From JAQVOO01 sp964524755 (lineage in GTDB: Bacteria; Spirochaetota; Spirochaetia; Sphaerochaetales; Sphaerochaetaceae), in NCBI GenBank assembly GCA_964524755.1, contig CAZGDR010000035.1, forward strand, positions 1 to 19,198: DNA of 19,198 nucleotides. Reading direction: 5' to 3'. The position numbers and the translations under genes are program-made. Of this stretch, positions 1 to 7,915 are shown one piece after another. Position 1 is the first letter of the stretch. Every line of letters starts with the position of its first letter. Below the pieces are notes generated by a model. The model worked only from the letters and a program-made list of their open reading frames with translations, did not search any database and was not told the origin of the DNA.

Positions 1-17
1 TTGCGTTCTTTTGATGA

Positions 18-1055
18 TTAACTGATCACACTCAAAATTAGAGATTGTTCTAAGGGGATAAGTGTATAGCGTCCTTGATCTTCCATGATTACAAAGCGAA
101 GTGTAGCATTACGTTTTTTCTTATCACTCTGTAAGGCTTTTAAAAACTGCTGCGTATCAGATACCTCAAAATCAACATCAAACCCATATAAGTCCAAGAG
201 GGCCATGGAACGTTTTGCAAATGCAGGATTGGTAAGATTTAAGCGTAAACCACTCTGTAAGGCTTTTTTTATGCCCCAGATCACCGCTTCTCCATGAGCA
301 TACTGAGAAAGCTTCCCTACCGACTCAAGGGCATGGCCAAAGGTATGTCCTAGATTCAACGCATCCCGCACGCCCTGCTCTTCAAGTGCATCTTGTTCAA
401 TATAATACTTCTTTACTCGCAGGGACTTCTCTAATAGTGGTTTTAAACTATCCTTATCACGTTCAAGGATAACCCTATGGTGTGTTTCCAAAAATAGGAA
501 TAGATCATCACTCTGTGCTAAGAGGGCATGCTTTAACACCTCTCCCAGCCCATTATGATATTCATCATCTGGGAGGGTTTCTAAGGTCTCAGGGCAGAGA
601 ATTATCTCTTGTGCAGGATAAAATGTACCTACTAAATTTTTTATATTCCCTAAATCGATCGCAGTTTTACCGCCTAAGGTAGCATCTACCATAGCGAGTA
701 ATGTGGTGGGAATAAGAGTGAGATTACATCCACGCATATAAATAGAGGCTGCAAAAGCGGCAACATCACAAATGACTCCGCCCCCAACGGCAATAATACG
801 GTCATCACGCCCAAAGTTATTGCTTTCAGCAACAGTAACTATATGTTCAATACTTTCCCAGTTCTTTGCACTTTCACCACGAGTGAGTTCAACTCGTAAT
901 ACGGTAGAAGGGAGCATAGCAGCGGTCAGCGAGTCACATACATAGAGGTGTTGGCCAGTTAAAGAAGCCACGTTTTCAAATATGCTAGGAATTGATTCAC
1001 TAAAGTGAACTACTGTTGTTTTAGGGCCTAATGTACAAGAAAATAGTGTTTGCAT
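18..1055 (-). CDS. aroB: 3-dehydroquinate synthase AroB
   Basis: AroB converts DAHP to 3-dehydroquinate, the second step of the shikimate pathway, in the cytoplasm, using NAD+ and a divalent metal. The 345-residue product has the family landmarks in order: a glycine-rich NAD-binding segment (AVGGGVICD, about 89-97), the LIPTTLLAMVDATLGGKTAID core (about 114-134) and three likely metal ligands, Glu172 (in GEVLKH), His237 (in LGHTFGH) and His254 (in HGEAV). The 17-residue spacing of the two histidines equals that in E. coli AroB (247/264). Length is slightly short of the usual 350-365 but complete. The ATG start is supported by the N-terminus, but no Shine-Dalgarno precedes it; a TATAAC box ends 6 bases upstream, suggesting a leaderless mRNA. 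It is divergent from the cysteine desulfurase gene. No other shikimate gene is in the window, so its operon partners, if any, lie beyond the left edge. Confidence 0.97.
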   Translation of the reverse strand: MQTLFSCTLGPKTTVVHFSESIPSIFENVASLTGQHLYVCDSLTAAMLPSTVLRVELTRGESAKNWESIEHIVTVAESNNFGRDDRIIAVGGGVICDVAAFAASIYMRGCNLTLIPTTLLAMVDATLGGKTAIDLGNIKNLVGTFYPAQEIILCPETLETLPDDEYHNGLGEVLKHALLAQSDDLFLFLETHHRVILERDKDSLKPLLEKSLRVKKYYIEQDALEEQGVRDALNLGHTFGHALESVGKLSQYAHGEAVIWGIKKALQSGLRLNLTNPAFAKRSMALLDLYGFDVDFEVSDTQQFLKALQSDKKKRNATLRFVIMEDQGRYTLIPLEQSLILSVIS

Positions 1056-1061
1056 GCCATT

Positions 1062-1090
1062 GTTATACTCTGTTATGCGATATCAGACAA
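1062..1090 (-). promoter_or_regulatory. Candidate aroB promoter, possibly leaderless
   Basis: On the minus strand TTGTCT (1090-1085, 4/6 to consensus), a 17-base spacer and TATAAC (1067-1062, 5/6) are followed by 6 bases and then the aroB ATG, so transcription would start at or next to the start codon. A perfect TTGACA also occurs at 1106-1101 but has no good -10 at the right distance. Judged by eye only. Confidence 0.45.
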
Positions 1091-1099
1091 GGCAAGTTC

Positions 1100-1128
1100 T
1101 TGTCAAAGGATTGATTTTAGCACATGAT
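1100..1128 (+). promoter_or_regulatory. Candidate promoter of the desulfurase-thiI operon, possibly leaderless
   Basis: TTGTCA (1100-1105, 5/6) and CATGAT (1123-1128, 5/6) are separated by exactly 17 bases. The ATG at 1135 begins 6 bases after the -10 box, and no Shine-Dalgarno lies at a usable distance (the nearest, AAAGGA at 1105-1110, is 24 bases away). The -35 overlaps the minus-strand TTGACA at 1101-1106. Confidence 0.4.
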
Positions 1129-1134
1129 AGTAAT

Positions 1135-2292
1135 ATGAAAATGCATTATTTTGATTGGGCAGCGACTGCGCCAATAAGTAAAAAAGCCTTAGATACCTAT
1201 AACCAAATTACTTTAGAGTATTATGGGAATCCTTCATCTTTACATCAGGAGGGGCAAAAGGCGGCTAAGCGTCTCGCTCAAGAAAGAGAAAAAACAGCTG
1301 CTCTGTTACAGGTCTCTCCTTCCCAAATATATTATACTGCTGGAGCCACGGAGAGTAACAGTATCGTGCTCAATTCCCTCCTCTGGAAACGCAAACCTGG
1401 ACGTATTATCGTCAGTACCTTAGAACATAGTTCGATCCTTCAATACCGTCATTTTTTAGAAACAAAAGGCTTTGAGGTCGTCTCCATTAAGGCTCCTGGG
1501 GGATTTGTAGACCTTCAAGCTTTAGAAGCTGCTCTTACCGACAACACACAAATGGTGTCCATAATGTTAGTCAGTAATCTGTTAGGTACGGTTCAGGACA
1601 TTTCTGCCATCGCACAATTGCTACGGCAACAACCACACCGCATTCACTTCCATTGTGATGCTGTACAGGCTATTGGGAAAATTCCCTTTAATTTGGATAG
1701 GTTAGATGTAGATTCAGCCTCCTTCAGCGCCCATAAGTTCCAAGGTCCACGAGGTACAGGCCTCCTATACCAACGGGGTAATACGATTCAACCTCTATCA
1801 CGGGGTGGCGGTCAAGAACAAGGGCTACGTGGGGGCACGGAACATCTCGCGGCGATAGCTGCTATGAATCAGGCTTTAGAAGAAACCCTTTTCGATATGG
1901 AACACAAGATGGTACAAGGGAATCATCTCCGTACCATTTTAGAGCAAGAGTTACGAGCCTATCCGTTTGTTACATTGTTGAGTCCCCCCATCGATTCGGG
2001 CCTTTCTGCTACTCCCTTTATCGTAACTATTGCGGTTGAACACTTCCCGTCTGAAGTCTTTACCCGTATTCTATTCGATAAGGGGTTTTGTGTATCAAGT
2101 GGTTCAGCCTGCGCCAATAATAGTCCTCATAAAAACGAAGGACCGTTACAAAATGCAGGCTTTAGTTCTACTTTAGGCTCCTCAGCCATTCGTATTTCAT
2201 TTAGTAATCATACTACCGCCGAAGAGATAAAAAAATTAGCACAAACTATCGGTGAAGAATCTAAAACATTAGGTTTGCACAAAAGGAAATAA
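1135..2292 (+). CDS. nifS: Cysteine desulfurase, NifS/IscS family (class V aminotransferase fold)
   Basis: PLP enzyme that takes sulfur from L-cysteine and holds it as a persulfide for transfer to acceptor proteins. The 385-residue product starts MKMHYFDWAATAP, the usual NifS N-terminus. His98 (in STLEHSS), Asp175 (in HCDAVQ) and the PLP lysine Lys201 (in SAHKFQGPRG) are present. The mobile catalytic loop SSGSAC carries Cys336. The reading frame is open back to 1054, but family alignment supports ATG 1135 (or 1141). It is followed after 3 bases by thiI, and no iscU or other iron-sulfur scaffold gene is nearby; pairing with a ThiI lacking a rhodanese domain recalls Bacillus NifZ-ThiI, so its main client is probably ThiI. 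A general IscS role cannot be excluded. The loop after Cys336 (ANNSPHKNEGP) is less typical than the usual short IscS/NifS version. Confidence 0.93.
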   Translation: MKMHYFDWAATAPISKKALDTYNQITLEYYGNPSSLHQEGQKAAKRLAQEREKTAALLQVSPSQIYYTAGATESNSIVLNSLLWKRKPGRIIVSTLEHSSILQYRHFLETKGFEVVSIKAPGGFVDLQALEAALTDNTQMVSIMLVSNLLGTVQDISAIAQLLRQQPHRIHFHCDAVQAIGKIPFNLDRLDVDSASFSAHKFQGPRGTGLLYQRGNTIQPLSRGGGQEQGLRGGTEHLAAIAAMNQALEETLFDMEHKMVQGNHLRTILEQELRAYPFVTLLSPPIDSGLSATPFIVTIAVEHFPSEVFTRILFDKGFCVSSGSACANNSPHKNEGPLQNAGFSSTLGSSAIRISFSNHTTAEEIKKLAQTIGEESKTLGLHKRK

Positions 2293-2295
2293 TAG

Positions 2296-3462
2296 ATGGA
2301 TAAGACACTTTACCTCGTGAAACTAGGAGAAATTGCTCTTAAGGGTCAAAATCGAGCATTTTTTGAACGTAAATTAAAAGAGAATATTAAACAGAAATTA
2401 CGACCGTTCCAAAATCGCCTCTTACGCCAACGGGGACGTTTTTTTATTGAGATTGATGCAGAAGCTCCTGAAGAATTGGTTCATAATGCTCTTTCTACCA
2501 CCTTTGGTATTGTAGGATTCTCTAAAGCTGTACGTTGTGCTAAGAATATGGAAGCTGTCAGCAAAGCTGCAGCACAGATCACCAGTCAGCCAGCATTTTT
2601 AGATAACACTAAAACATTTAAAGTAGAGACTGTCCGTTCTGATAAAAGCTTCCCTTTAGAGTCGTATGACATTTCATCACAACTGGGACATGAAATATTA
2701 TTAGCTCAAAGCCACCTAACAGTAGATGTCCATGAACCCGATAAAATACTCTATGTAGAGATCCGCGATCACGCCTATCTCTTTTGTTCTCCCGAATCGG
2801 GACTAGGAGGTCTACCAGTCGGGACAGCTGGTCGGGGTATGTTGATGTTATCGGGAGGCATCGATAGTCCTGTAGCGGCTTATCATATGGCCAAACGTGG
2901 CTTAAAGCTTGAGGCCGTCTATTACCATGCCTACCCCTATACTTCAGATGAAGCCAAAGAGAAAGTGCTCTCCTTAGCCCGTATACTGAGCCCTTACACT
3001 AATCGGCTTACTGTACATGTAGTCCCTTTTACCGATGTTCAGCTCCATATTAAAGCTACCAGTCAGGAAAAAGAGAATACTCTCTTAATGCGGGCCTGCA
3101 TGATGCGCATAGCCAATATGGTGGCTAAGAAACGTGATTGTTTAGCTATTGTAACGGGTGAAGCACTTAGTCAGGTCGCCTCTCAAACCTTAGAGAGCCT
3201 TGCTTTTACTAATAGCATGTCAGATTTGCCTGTGTTCAGACCTTTAATAGGGATGGATAAACATGAAATTGTGACCACAAGTATTCAAATTGGAACTTAT
3301 GAGACCTCTATCTTACCTTATGATGATTGTTGTACTCTCTTCAGTCCTAAGCATCCATTGGTTCGTCCAAATACGGCAATCCTCCAAGCTAACTACGCAA
3401 AAATGGAAATTGAAGGATTGCTTGAACAAGCTTTATCGCAAGCCGAGGTGTTTGAATTATGA
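2296..3462 (+). CDS. thiI: tRNA 4-thiouridine synthase ThiI, short form without rhodanese domain
   Basis: ThiI adenylates uridine 8 of tRNA and replaces its oxygen with sulfur (s4U8); in some bacteria it also supplies sulfur for thiamine thiazole. The 388-residue protein has an N-terminal ferredoxin-like region, a THUMP domain (about 60-165), and a PP-loop ATPase domain whose SGGIDSP motif is at 186-192. A DDCC motif at 353-356 (Cys355/Cys356) fits the conserved catalytic cysteine (Cys344 in E. coli). The protein ends soon afterwards, so the C-terminal rhodanese domain of E. coli ThiI is absent, as in Bacillus, where a dedicated cysteine desulfurase delivers sulfur directly. A good ribosome site (AAAAGGAAA, core AGGA at 2284-2287) is 8 bases before ATG 2296, and the desulfurase stop is only 3 bases upstream. 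The last 6 bases overlap the convergent FmdB gene. Confidence 0.96.
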   Translation: MDKTLYLVKLGEIALKGQNRAFFERKLKENIKQKLRPFQNRLLRQRGRFFIEIDAEAPEELVHNALSTTFGIVGFSKAVRCAKNMEAVSKAAAQITSQPAFLDNTKTFKVETVRSDKSFPLESYDISSQLGHEILLAQSHLTVDVHEPDKILYVEIRDHAYLFCSPESGLGGLPVGTAGRGMLMLSGGIDSPVAAYHMAKRGLKLEAVYYHAYPYTSDEAKEKVLSLARILSPYTNRLTVHVVPFTDVQLHIKATSQEKENTLLMRACMMRIANMVAKKRDCLAIVTGEALSQVASQTLESLAFTNSMSDLPVFRPLIGMDKHEIVTTSIQIGTYETSILPYDDCCTLFSPKHPLVRPNTAILQANYAKMEIEGLLEQALSQAEVFEL

Positions 3463-3717
3463 AGAAGATGAACCAGCAGTTGCTGCTGCAGGGCACGTGG
3501 CACAAGCACTCGATTCAGCTGCTTTTGGTTTTTCACAGGCAGCACGGGAATCAGTACTATAGAAACCACTTCCTTTAAAGATAATTGAATTGGGACTGAA
3601 AACTCGACGTAATGCTCCTTTACATTCAGGACATATGGTAATGGGATCGTCTTTCATACTCTGTTCAACCTCAAGTTGCAAATTGCAGGAATCACAAGCA
3701 TATTCATACATGGGCAT
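3457..3717 (-). CDS. FmdB-family zinc-ribbon protein with Cys/Ala/Ser-rich tail
   Basis: Small 86-residue protein of the FmdB regulatory family (named from a putative formamidase regulator; function unproven). The N-terminal half is a classic zinc ribbon: MPMYEYACDSC (Cys8, Cys11) and CPEC (Cys29, Cys32), followed by the FKGSGFYSTD motif (47-56) seen in the family. The tail is low-complexity, rich in Ala and Ser, with three more cysteines (61, 72, 75) and a run of four serines at the end. Its ATG overlaps the lipoprotein stop by one base (TAATG), and AAAGGAG lies about 10 bases before it, so it is translationally coupled as the last gene of the ileS operon. It overlaps the end of thiI tail to tail by 6 bases. 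The zinc-ribbon assignment is firm; the biological role is unknown. Confidence 0.88.
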   Translation of the reverse strand: MPMYEYACDSCNLQLEVEQSMKDDPITICPECKGALRRVFSPNSIIFKGSGFYSTDSRAACEKPKAAESSACATCPAAATAGSSSS

Positions 3718-4643
3718 TATCGTATTTCTCCTTTAGTCAATGATGCCAGCGTCCCAAATATGGTCGAGAATGAGGCAAATTGTTCTTCAGACAAGACAAT
3801 GTCATGTATATAAACAACATCATCTTCCAAGATGAAAAGATTTGTCAAATCCCCGAGAGGCTCTTTGTTACGCCGTTTGTCAGAAATATACGAACTTTTT
3901 AATAAAATTGAAAGGGTATTAGCCAACTTAGCACTCTGCATAGTAAGAATTCCCCCTAAAACAAAGGATTGTTGACCATTTTCTTCAATAACTAAGACCA
4001 TTGAAGCAATATGAGGTAGTACTGTTTCTGGTAAAGCAATACCTACATCAAGCATTGCTTGAGGACTAGCAATATAAAATCCGAATAGAGAATTAGCCAT
4101 CCGATCAGCTAAACCTTTAGGTATTTTAGTTTTACGTTCTTTGTAAGTCTCCTGATAAGCTCGTAGGTAATTATCACTAGCAAAGAGTAATAACCCACTT
4201 TTAGGTGCATAGACATCAAGGCCTAACCACTCATTATGGTAATAACGGATATTTCCCTCTTCCACTTTCTCCCAATCCGAGTTCCACAGTAAGGCTGAAT
4301 TGGTAAGAAAAGCTGGAATATTACCTTCTAGCGCCCCATAAAAGGCATAAGAAGAGAGATCCTCAGGAGTGAGAATTGTATCACTAACGGGTGAAGAAGA
4401 AGTATCATATAAATTGATTGAAAGGCGATCAATACGTCCTAACAAATCCGTGAACGTAGCGTCCTCTACCATCGTCAATGATTGAGGCAATCTTTCTGGA
4501 GAGCTGGTATCGACTGTTACCACAATCTCTCCAGGATCGCCCATAGCTTGAAAATAGTACTCTTTAGAAAAGGGGCTCTTGTGCACACAAGAGGTCAAAC
4601 TCACCATAATGAGAAGACCTAAAACTCCCCTTTTCAAATTCAC
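3717..4643 (-). CDS. Putative lipoprotein of unknown function downstream of ileS
   Basis: The 308-residue product opens with a lipoprotein signal: basic MNLKRG, a hydrophobic stretch (7-16) and the lipobox LTSC with the lipidated Cys19. The mature part has no motif I can name; it looks like a mixed alpha/beta soluble domain with no further transmembrane segment. Translation appears to start at GTG (4643), 7 bases after the ileS stop, with a GAGG/AAGG-type ribosome site inside the end of ileS, so it is co-translated with ileS; fmdB follows with a 1-base overlap. I recall that Treponema pallidum ileS (TP0452) is followed by the outer-membrane lipoprotein TP0453, of similar length, so orthology is possible, but I could not compare the sequences. 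Membrane location (inner or outer) cannot be told from the sequence. Confidence 0.8.
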   Translation of the reverse strand: MNLKRGVLGLLIMVSLTSCVHKSPFSKEYYFQAMGDPGEIVVTVDTSSPERLPQSLTMVEDATFTDLLGRIDRLSINLYDTSSSPVSDTILTPEDLSSYAFYGALEGNIPAFLTNSALLWNSDWEKVEEGNIRYYHNEWLGLDVYAPKSGLLLFASDNYLRAYQETYKERKTKIPKGLADRMANSLFGFYIASPQAMLDVGIALPETVLPHIASMVLVIEENGQQSFVLGGILTMQSAKLANTLSILLKSSYISDKRRNKEPLGDLTNLFILEDDVVYIHDIVLSEEQFASFSTIFGTLASLTKGEIR

Positions 4644-4650
4644 AACCGCC

Positions 4651-7600
4651 TTACCTCGTTACTGTAATTCGGGCAACAGTCTCACCACAAGGAATCTCGG
4701 AAGCTTCCGGTGAATCATCGAAAACAACCGTGTTAGCTAAAGTCTCACGGGCGATATATGCTTCAAAAGCAGTAAATGCTTCCTTCACCATGGCATCGCC
4801 AAATACTTGTAACATGATTCTGTCGGCAACATCAAAGCCCTGCTCTTTGCGAAGATTTTGAACGGCACGTACGATATCACGGGCTATTCCTTCTAACAAC
4901 AGGCTGTGGGTAATCTTAGTATCAAATCCAACCGTTAATTGCCCTTCATTAACTACTTTCAAGTCTTCTAATTCAGAGCGCTGAATAACAATATCATCAA
5001 GACCAATCTCAATTTCGCCCTCTTTATAATCGATAGTAATTTTCTTGCCATCCAGCAGTGTCGCCACAGTCTCACTGGGAAGGAGTTGAATTTGTGCCGC
5101 AACTTCTTTCATGTTTTTACCTAACTGACGCCCAAGCACCTTAAAATTAGCCTTGGCTTGGTACGAAACTAAGCTAGTTTCATCAGCTTGGATCGAGACT
5201 CCTTTTACATTTAACTCTTGTTTAATGATCGAGCGCATGGAATCTAAGATCTCACGTTCATCAGCATCTCGAGTAACTAAAAAGAGTTTCTCTAACGGTT
5301 GGCGTATTTTTATTGCATGGGAACTACGGAGTGAACGTCCCATAGTAATGGCCTGCCGAGTAAGAGCCATTTTCTGCTCAAGCACCAAATCTCGCTGTTT
5401 GGCATCATACACTGGAAAATCACACAGATGTATCGACTCAGCCCCATCACTTGTTTTTAGGTTCAGATAAATCTCTTCTGTAGTGAAAGGAATTACTGGT
5501 GCTGCAGTTTTAATGACGGTCATGAGCACTCTGTAGAGAGTGTCGTAGGCCATTTTCTTATCTGCATCATTCTCAGAACGCCAAAAGCGTCTTCGACTAC
5601 GACGGATATACCAATTATTCAACGAATCTAAAAATGAGACTATCGCCTGACATGCATTTTGCGTCTCATAATTGTCCCAAGCCCTAGTGACTTCTTCGAT
5701 TAAGGCTTCACTGGCGGAGACAATCCAACGATCCATAGGATTAGTAAGATCTTTAAATGCGGTCTCAGAGGGTTCATAATTATCTATATTGGCATAGGTG
5801 ACAAAGAATGAGTAAGCATTCCAGAGAGGAATGATTAGGGTCTTCAATACCTCTTTTACACCATCTTCAGAGAATTTAAGGTCCTCTGCCCGAGTAACCG
5901 CACTATTCATGAGTGCAAAACGGAGTGCATCAGCACCATACTGATTCACTATATCCATAGGATCTGAATAGTTCTTTAAAGATTTTGACATCTTTTTGCC
6001 ATCTACATTTAACACGATACCGTTGGTAACACAATTATAGAAAGCAGGTTTATCAAATAAGGCCGCTCCAATAACGACGAGAGTGTAAAACCAGCCTCGT
6101 GTCTGATCCAGTCCTTCGCAAATAAAATCGCCAGGGAAATGTTGTTCCACAAACTCTTTATTTTCAAATGGATAATGATTTTGAGCATAGGGCATAGAGC
6201 CTGATTCAAACCAACAGTCAAGTACTTCGCTAATACGGCGCATAGTGCCTTTACCATCAGGGCTAGGCCATGTTATCTCATCGACAAAATGTTTGTGCAA
6301 ATCGGTAACTCGAACACCACTTTTCTCTTCTAATTCTGCAATTGAGCCGATCACTTCAATATAATCGGAGTTGTCACATTTCCAAATGGGAATGGGATTT
6401 CCCCAGAATCGGTTACGGCTGATAGCCCAATCTCGAGCCCCTTCTAACCATTTTCCAAAACGACCATGCTTCAAGTGGGCAGGCATCCAAGTGATTTGTT
6501 CGTTGGCGGCCAACATAGAATCTTTAATTTTAGAGATATCTACGAACCACGACTCCATAGCCCTATAAATGAGCGGCTTATGTGTGCGATAGCAGAAGGG
6601 ATAGCTGTGCAGATAATTTTCTCTCTTTACCAGTTTATTGTTATCTTTGAGCCAAGTGATAATAGAGGCATCAGCATCTTTGACAAACACCCCTTCCCAC
6701 AGAGGGACTTCACTCGTAAACTTCGCATCATCATCTATAGGACACACAACTGGGATATCGGTGTCACGGAGAACCTGATAGTCATCTTCACCAAAACCGG
6801 GAGCGGTATGGACGATTCCACTACCATCACTTACCGTTACGTAATCACCCAAAACAGTAATGAAGGCACCCTTTTCTTTTAGGTGAGCAAAGAAGGGAAA
6901 TAATGGTTCATAGGCAATATCTGCCAACTGATTCCCTGTATAACGCTCTACAATTTCATATTCTTCAGCATCTTTATAATAATCACCTAACCGTTCTTCT
7001 CCCAGAATGTAGAAGACATCTTCAGCAAGGTCTTTAATCTTTACATAGGCAATATTGGGACCTAAAGCTAAAGCGAGGTTAGATGGTAATGTCCACGGGG
7101 TAGTTGTCCAAGCTAAGAAATAGGTATCGACCTGCTCAACTACTTTAAACCTGACCGTAATAGCTTGGTCAACGACATCCTGGTAGCCACCTAAGTTTAC
7201 TTCAAAGTTTGAAAGTGGTGTAGCTAAAGCTGGGCTGTAAGGCATAATGTTATAGCCTTGATAAATTAAACCCCGGTCATAAAGGGTTTTAAAGACCCAC
7301 CAGATAGATTCCATATAATCGGTATCCATCGTCTTATAATCATTTTCAAAATCGACCCAGCGTCCCATGCGGTTAATTGTAGATTTCCATTCTGAGGTGT
7401 AACGCAATACAATGGAACGACAATGTTCGTTAAATTTAGCAACCCCATACTCCTCAATCTCTTTATGACCTTTGAGGTTTAAGGATTTTTGAATTTCGTA
7501 TTCGACTGGTAATCCATGGCAATCCCACCCAAAACGGCGGTTTACCCGTCGTCCTTTCATGGTCTGATACCGAGGATAAAGATCTTTAATAGTTCCCGGA

Positions 7601-7779
7601 ACAAGATGCCCAAAATGGGGCAGTCCAGTTGCAAATGGGGGGCCATCATAGAATACATACTCATTGTCTGCACTTCTTGAGTCCACCGATTTTTGGTAAA
7701 TAGAATTATCTTCCCAGAACTTCTGGATTTTTTCTTCCATTTTCGGGAAATCTGTTTTCGGATCGACCGGATTAAACAT
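4651..7779 (-). CDS. ileS: Isoleucyl-tRNA synthetase, eukaryote-like IleRS2 type
   Basis: Charges tRNA-Ile with isoleucine and edits mischarged valine. The 1042-residue protein is a class I synthetase: the HIGH-type motif is HFGH (55-58, in LPHFGHLVPGTIKD) and KMSKS is at 596-600. The CP1 editing insert includes TTTPWTLPSN. The length and the GTIKD after HxGH fit the eukaryote/archaeal-like IleRS2 group found in spirochaetes and chlamydiae and in plasmid mupirocin-resistance genes, not the roughly 930-residue IleRS1. The signature is the ordinary HxGH, not a swapped form. Two start codons are adjacent, GTG 7782 and ATG 7779; GGAG is 8 bases before ATG, so I chose ATG. It heads an operon with the lipoprotein and fmdB genes. 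The leader is only about 60 bases and shows no T-box. Confidence 0.97.
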   Translation of the reverse strand: MFNPVDPKTDFPKMEEKIQKFWEDNSIYQKSVDSRSADNEYVFYDGPPFATGLPHFGHLVPGTIKDLYPRYQTMKGRRVNRRFGWDCHGLPVEYEIQKSLNLKGHKEIEEYGVAKFNEHCRSIVLRYTSEWKSTINRMGRWVDFENDYKTMDTDYMESIWWVFKTLYDRGLIYQGYNIMPYSPALATPLSNFEVNLGGYQDVVDQAITVRFKVVEQVDTYFLAWTTTPWTLPSNLALALGPNIAYVKIKDLAEDVFYILGEERLGDYYKDAEEYEIVERYTGNQLADIAYEPLFPFFAHLKEKGAFITVLGDYVTVSDGSGIVHTAPGFGEDDYQVLRDTDIPVVCPIDDDAKFTSEVPLWEGVFVKDADASIITWLKDNNKLVKRENYLHSYPFCYRTHKPLIYRAMESWFVDISKIKDSMLAANEQITWMPAHLKHGRFGKWLEGARDWAISRNRFWGNPIPIWKCDNSDYIEVIGSIAELEEKSGVRVTDLHKHFVDEITWPSPDGKGTMRRISEVLDCWFESGSMPYAQNHYPFENKEFVEQHFPGDFICEGLDQTRGWFYTLVVIGAALFDKPAFYNCVTNGIVLNVDGKKMSKSLKNYSDPMDIVNQYGADALRFALMNSAVTRAEDLKFSEDGVKEVLKTLIIPLWNAYSFFVTYANIDNYEPSETAFKDLTNPMDRWIVSASEALIEEVTRAWDNYETQNACQAIVSFLDSLNNWYIRRSRRRFWRSENDADKKMAYDTLYRVLMTVIKTAAPVIPFTTEEIYLNLKTSDGAESIHLCDFPVYDAKQRDLVLEQKMALTRQAITMGRSLRSSHAIKIRQPLEKLFLVTRDADEREILDSMRSIIKQELNVKGVSIQADETSLVSYQAKANFKVLGRQLGKNMKEVAAQIQLLPSETVATLLDGKKITIDYKEGEIEIGLDDIVIQRSELEDLKVVNEGQLTVGFDTKITHSLLLEGIARDIVRAVQNLRKEQGFDVADRIMLQVFGDAMVKEAFTAFEAYIARETLANTVVFDDSPEASEIPCGETVARITVTR

Positions 7780-7845
7780 CACTAGAACTCCTACACTCTT
7801 AGAATAAGGCCTACATCAAACACGATGATGGTAACCATAAGGCTT

Positions 7846-7874
7846 ACTATAGACATTTTACCTCTTATATTCAA
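7846..7874 (-). promoter_or_regulatory. Candidate ileS operon promoter
   Basis: TTGAAT (7874-7869, 4/6), a 17-base spacer and TATAGT (7851-7846, 5/6) on the minus strand give a start near 7839 and a leader of about 60 bases. The palindrome ATGGT-A-ACCAT (7828-7838) lies just at that start and could be an operator. A small hairpin (CATCA 7814-7818 with TGATG 7826-7830, loop 7) would sit in the leader RNA. Confidence 0.5.
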
Positions 7875-7880
7875 TCTGTA

Positions 7881-7910
7881 TTGACAATAGTAGTGAAGGA
7901 CAGCTAGCAT
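7881..7910 (+). promoter_or_regulatory. Candidate cca promoter
   Basis: A perfect TTGACA (7881-7886) is followed after 18 bases by TAGCAT (7905-7910, 4/6), which ends 5 bases before ATG 7916. If used, the mRNA would be leaderless. A competing reading is a promoter further upstream (TATATT at 7866-7871, weak -35), with GAAGGA (7895-7900) then serving a TTG start at 7910. Confidence 0.3.
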
Positions 7911-7915
7911 TGGCT

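Noticed and set aside
3470..3500. AGCAG...CTGCT repeats near the thiI/fmdB junction as a terminator
   Set aside because: They are the codons of the Ala/Ser-rich FmdB tail, with no U-tract on either strand.
6466..6882. 138-codon plus-strand open frame opposite ileS
   Set aside because: Shadow of the ileS frame; no ribosome site and no recognisable protein feature.
7780..7840. T-box riboswitch before ileS
   Set aside because: The leader is only about 60 bases and has neither the T-box sequence nor a terminator; spirochaetes are not known for T-boxes.
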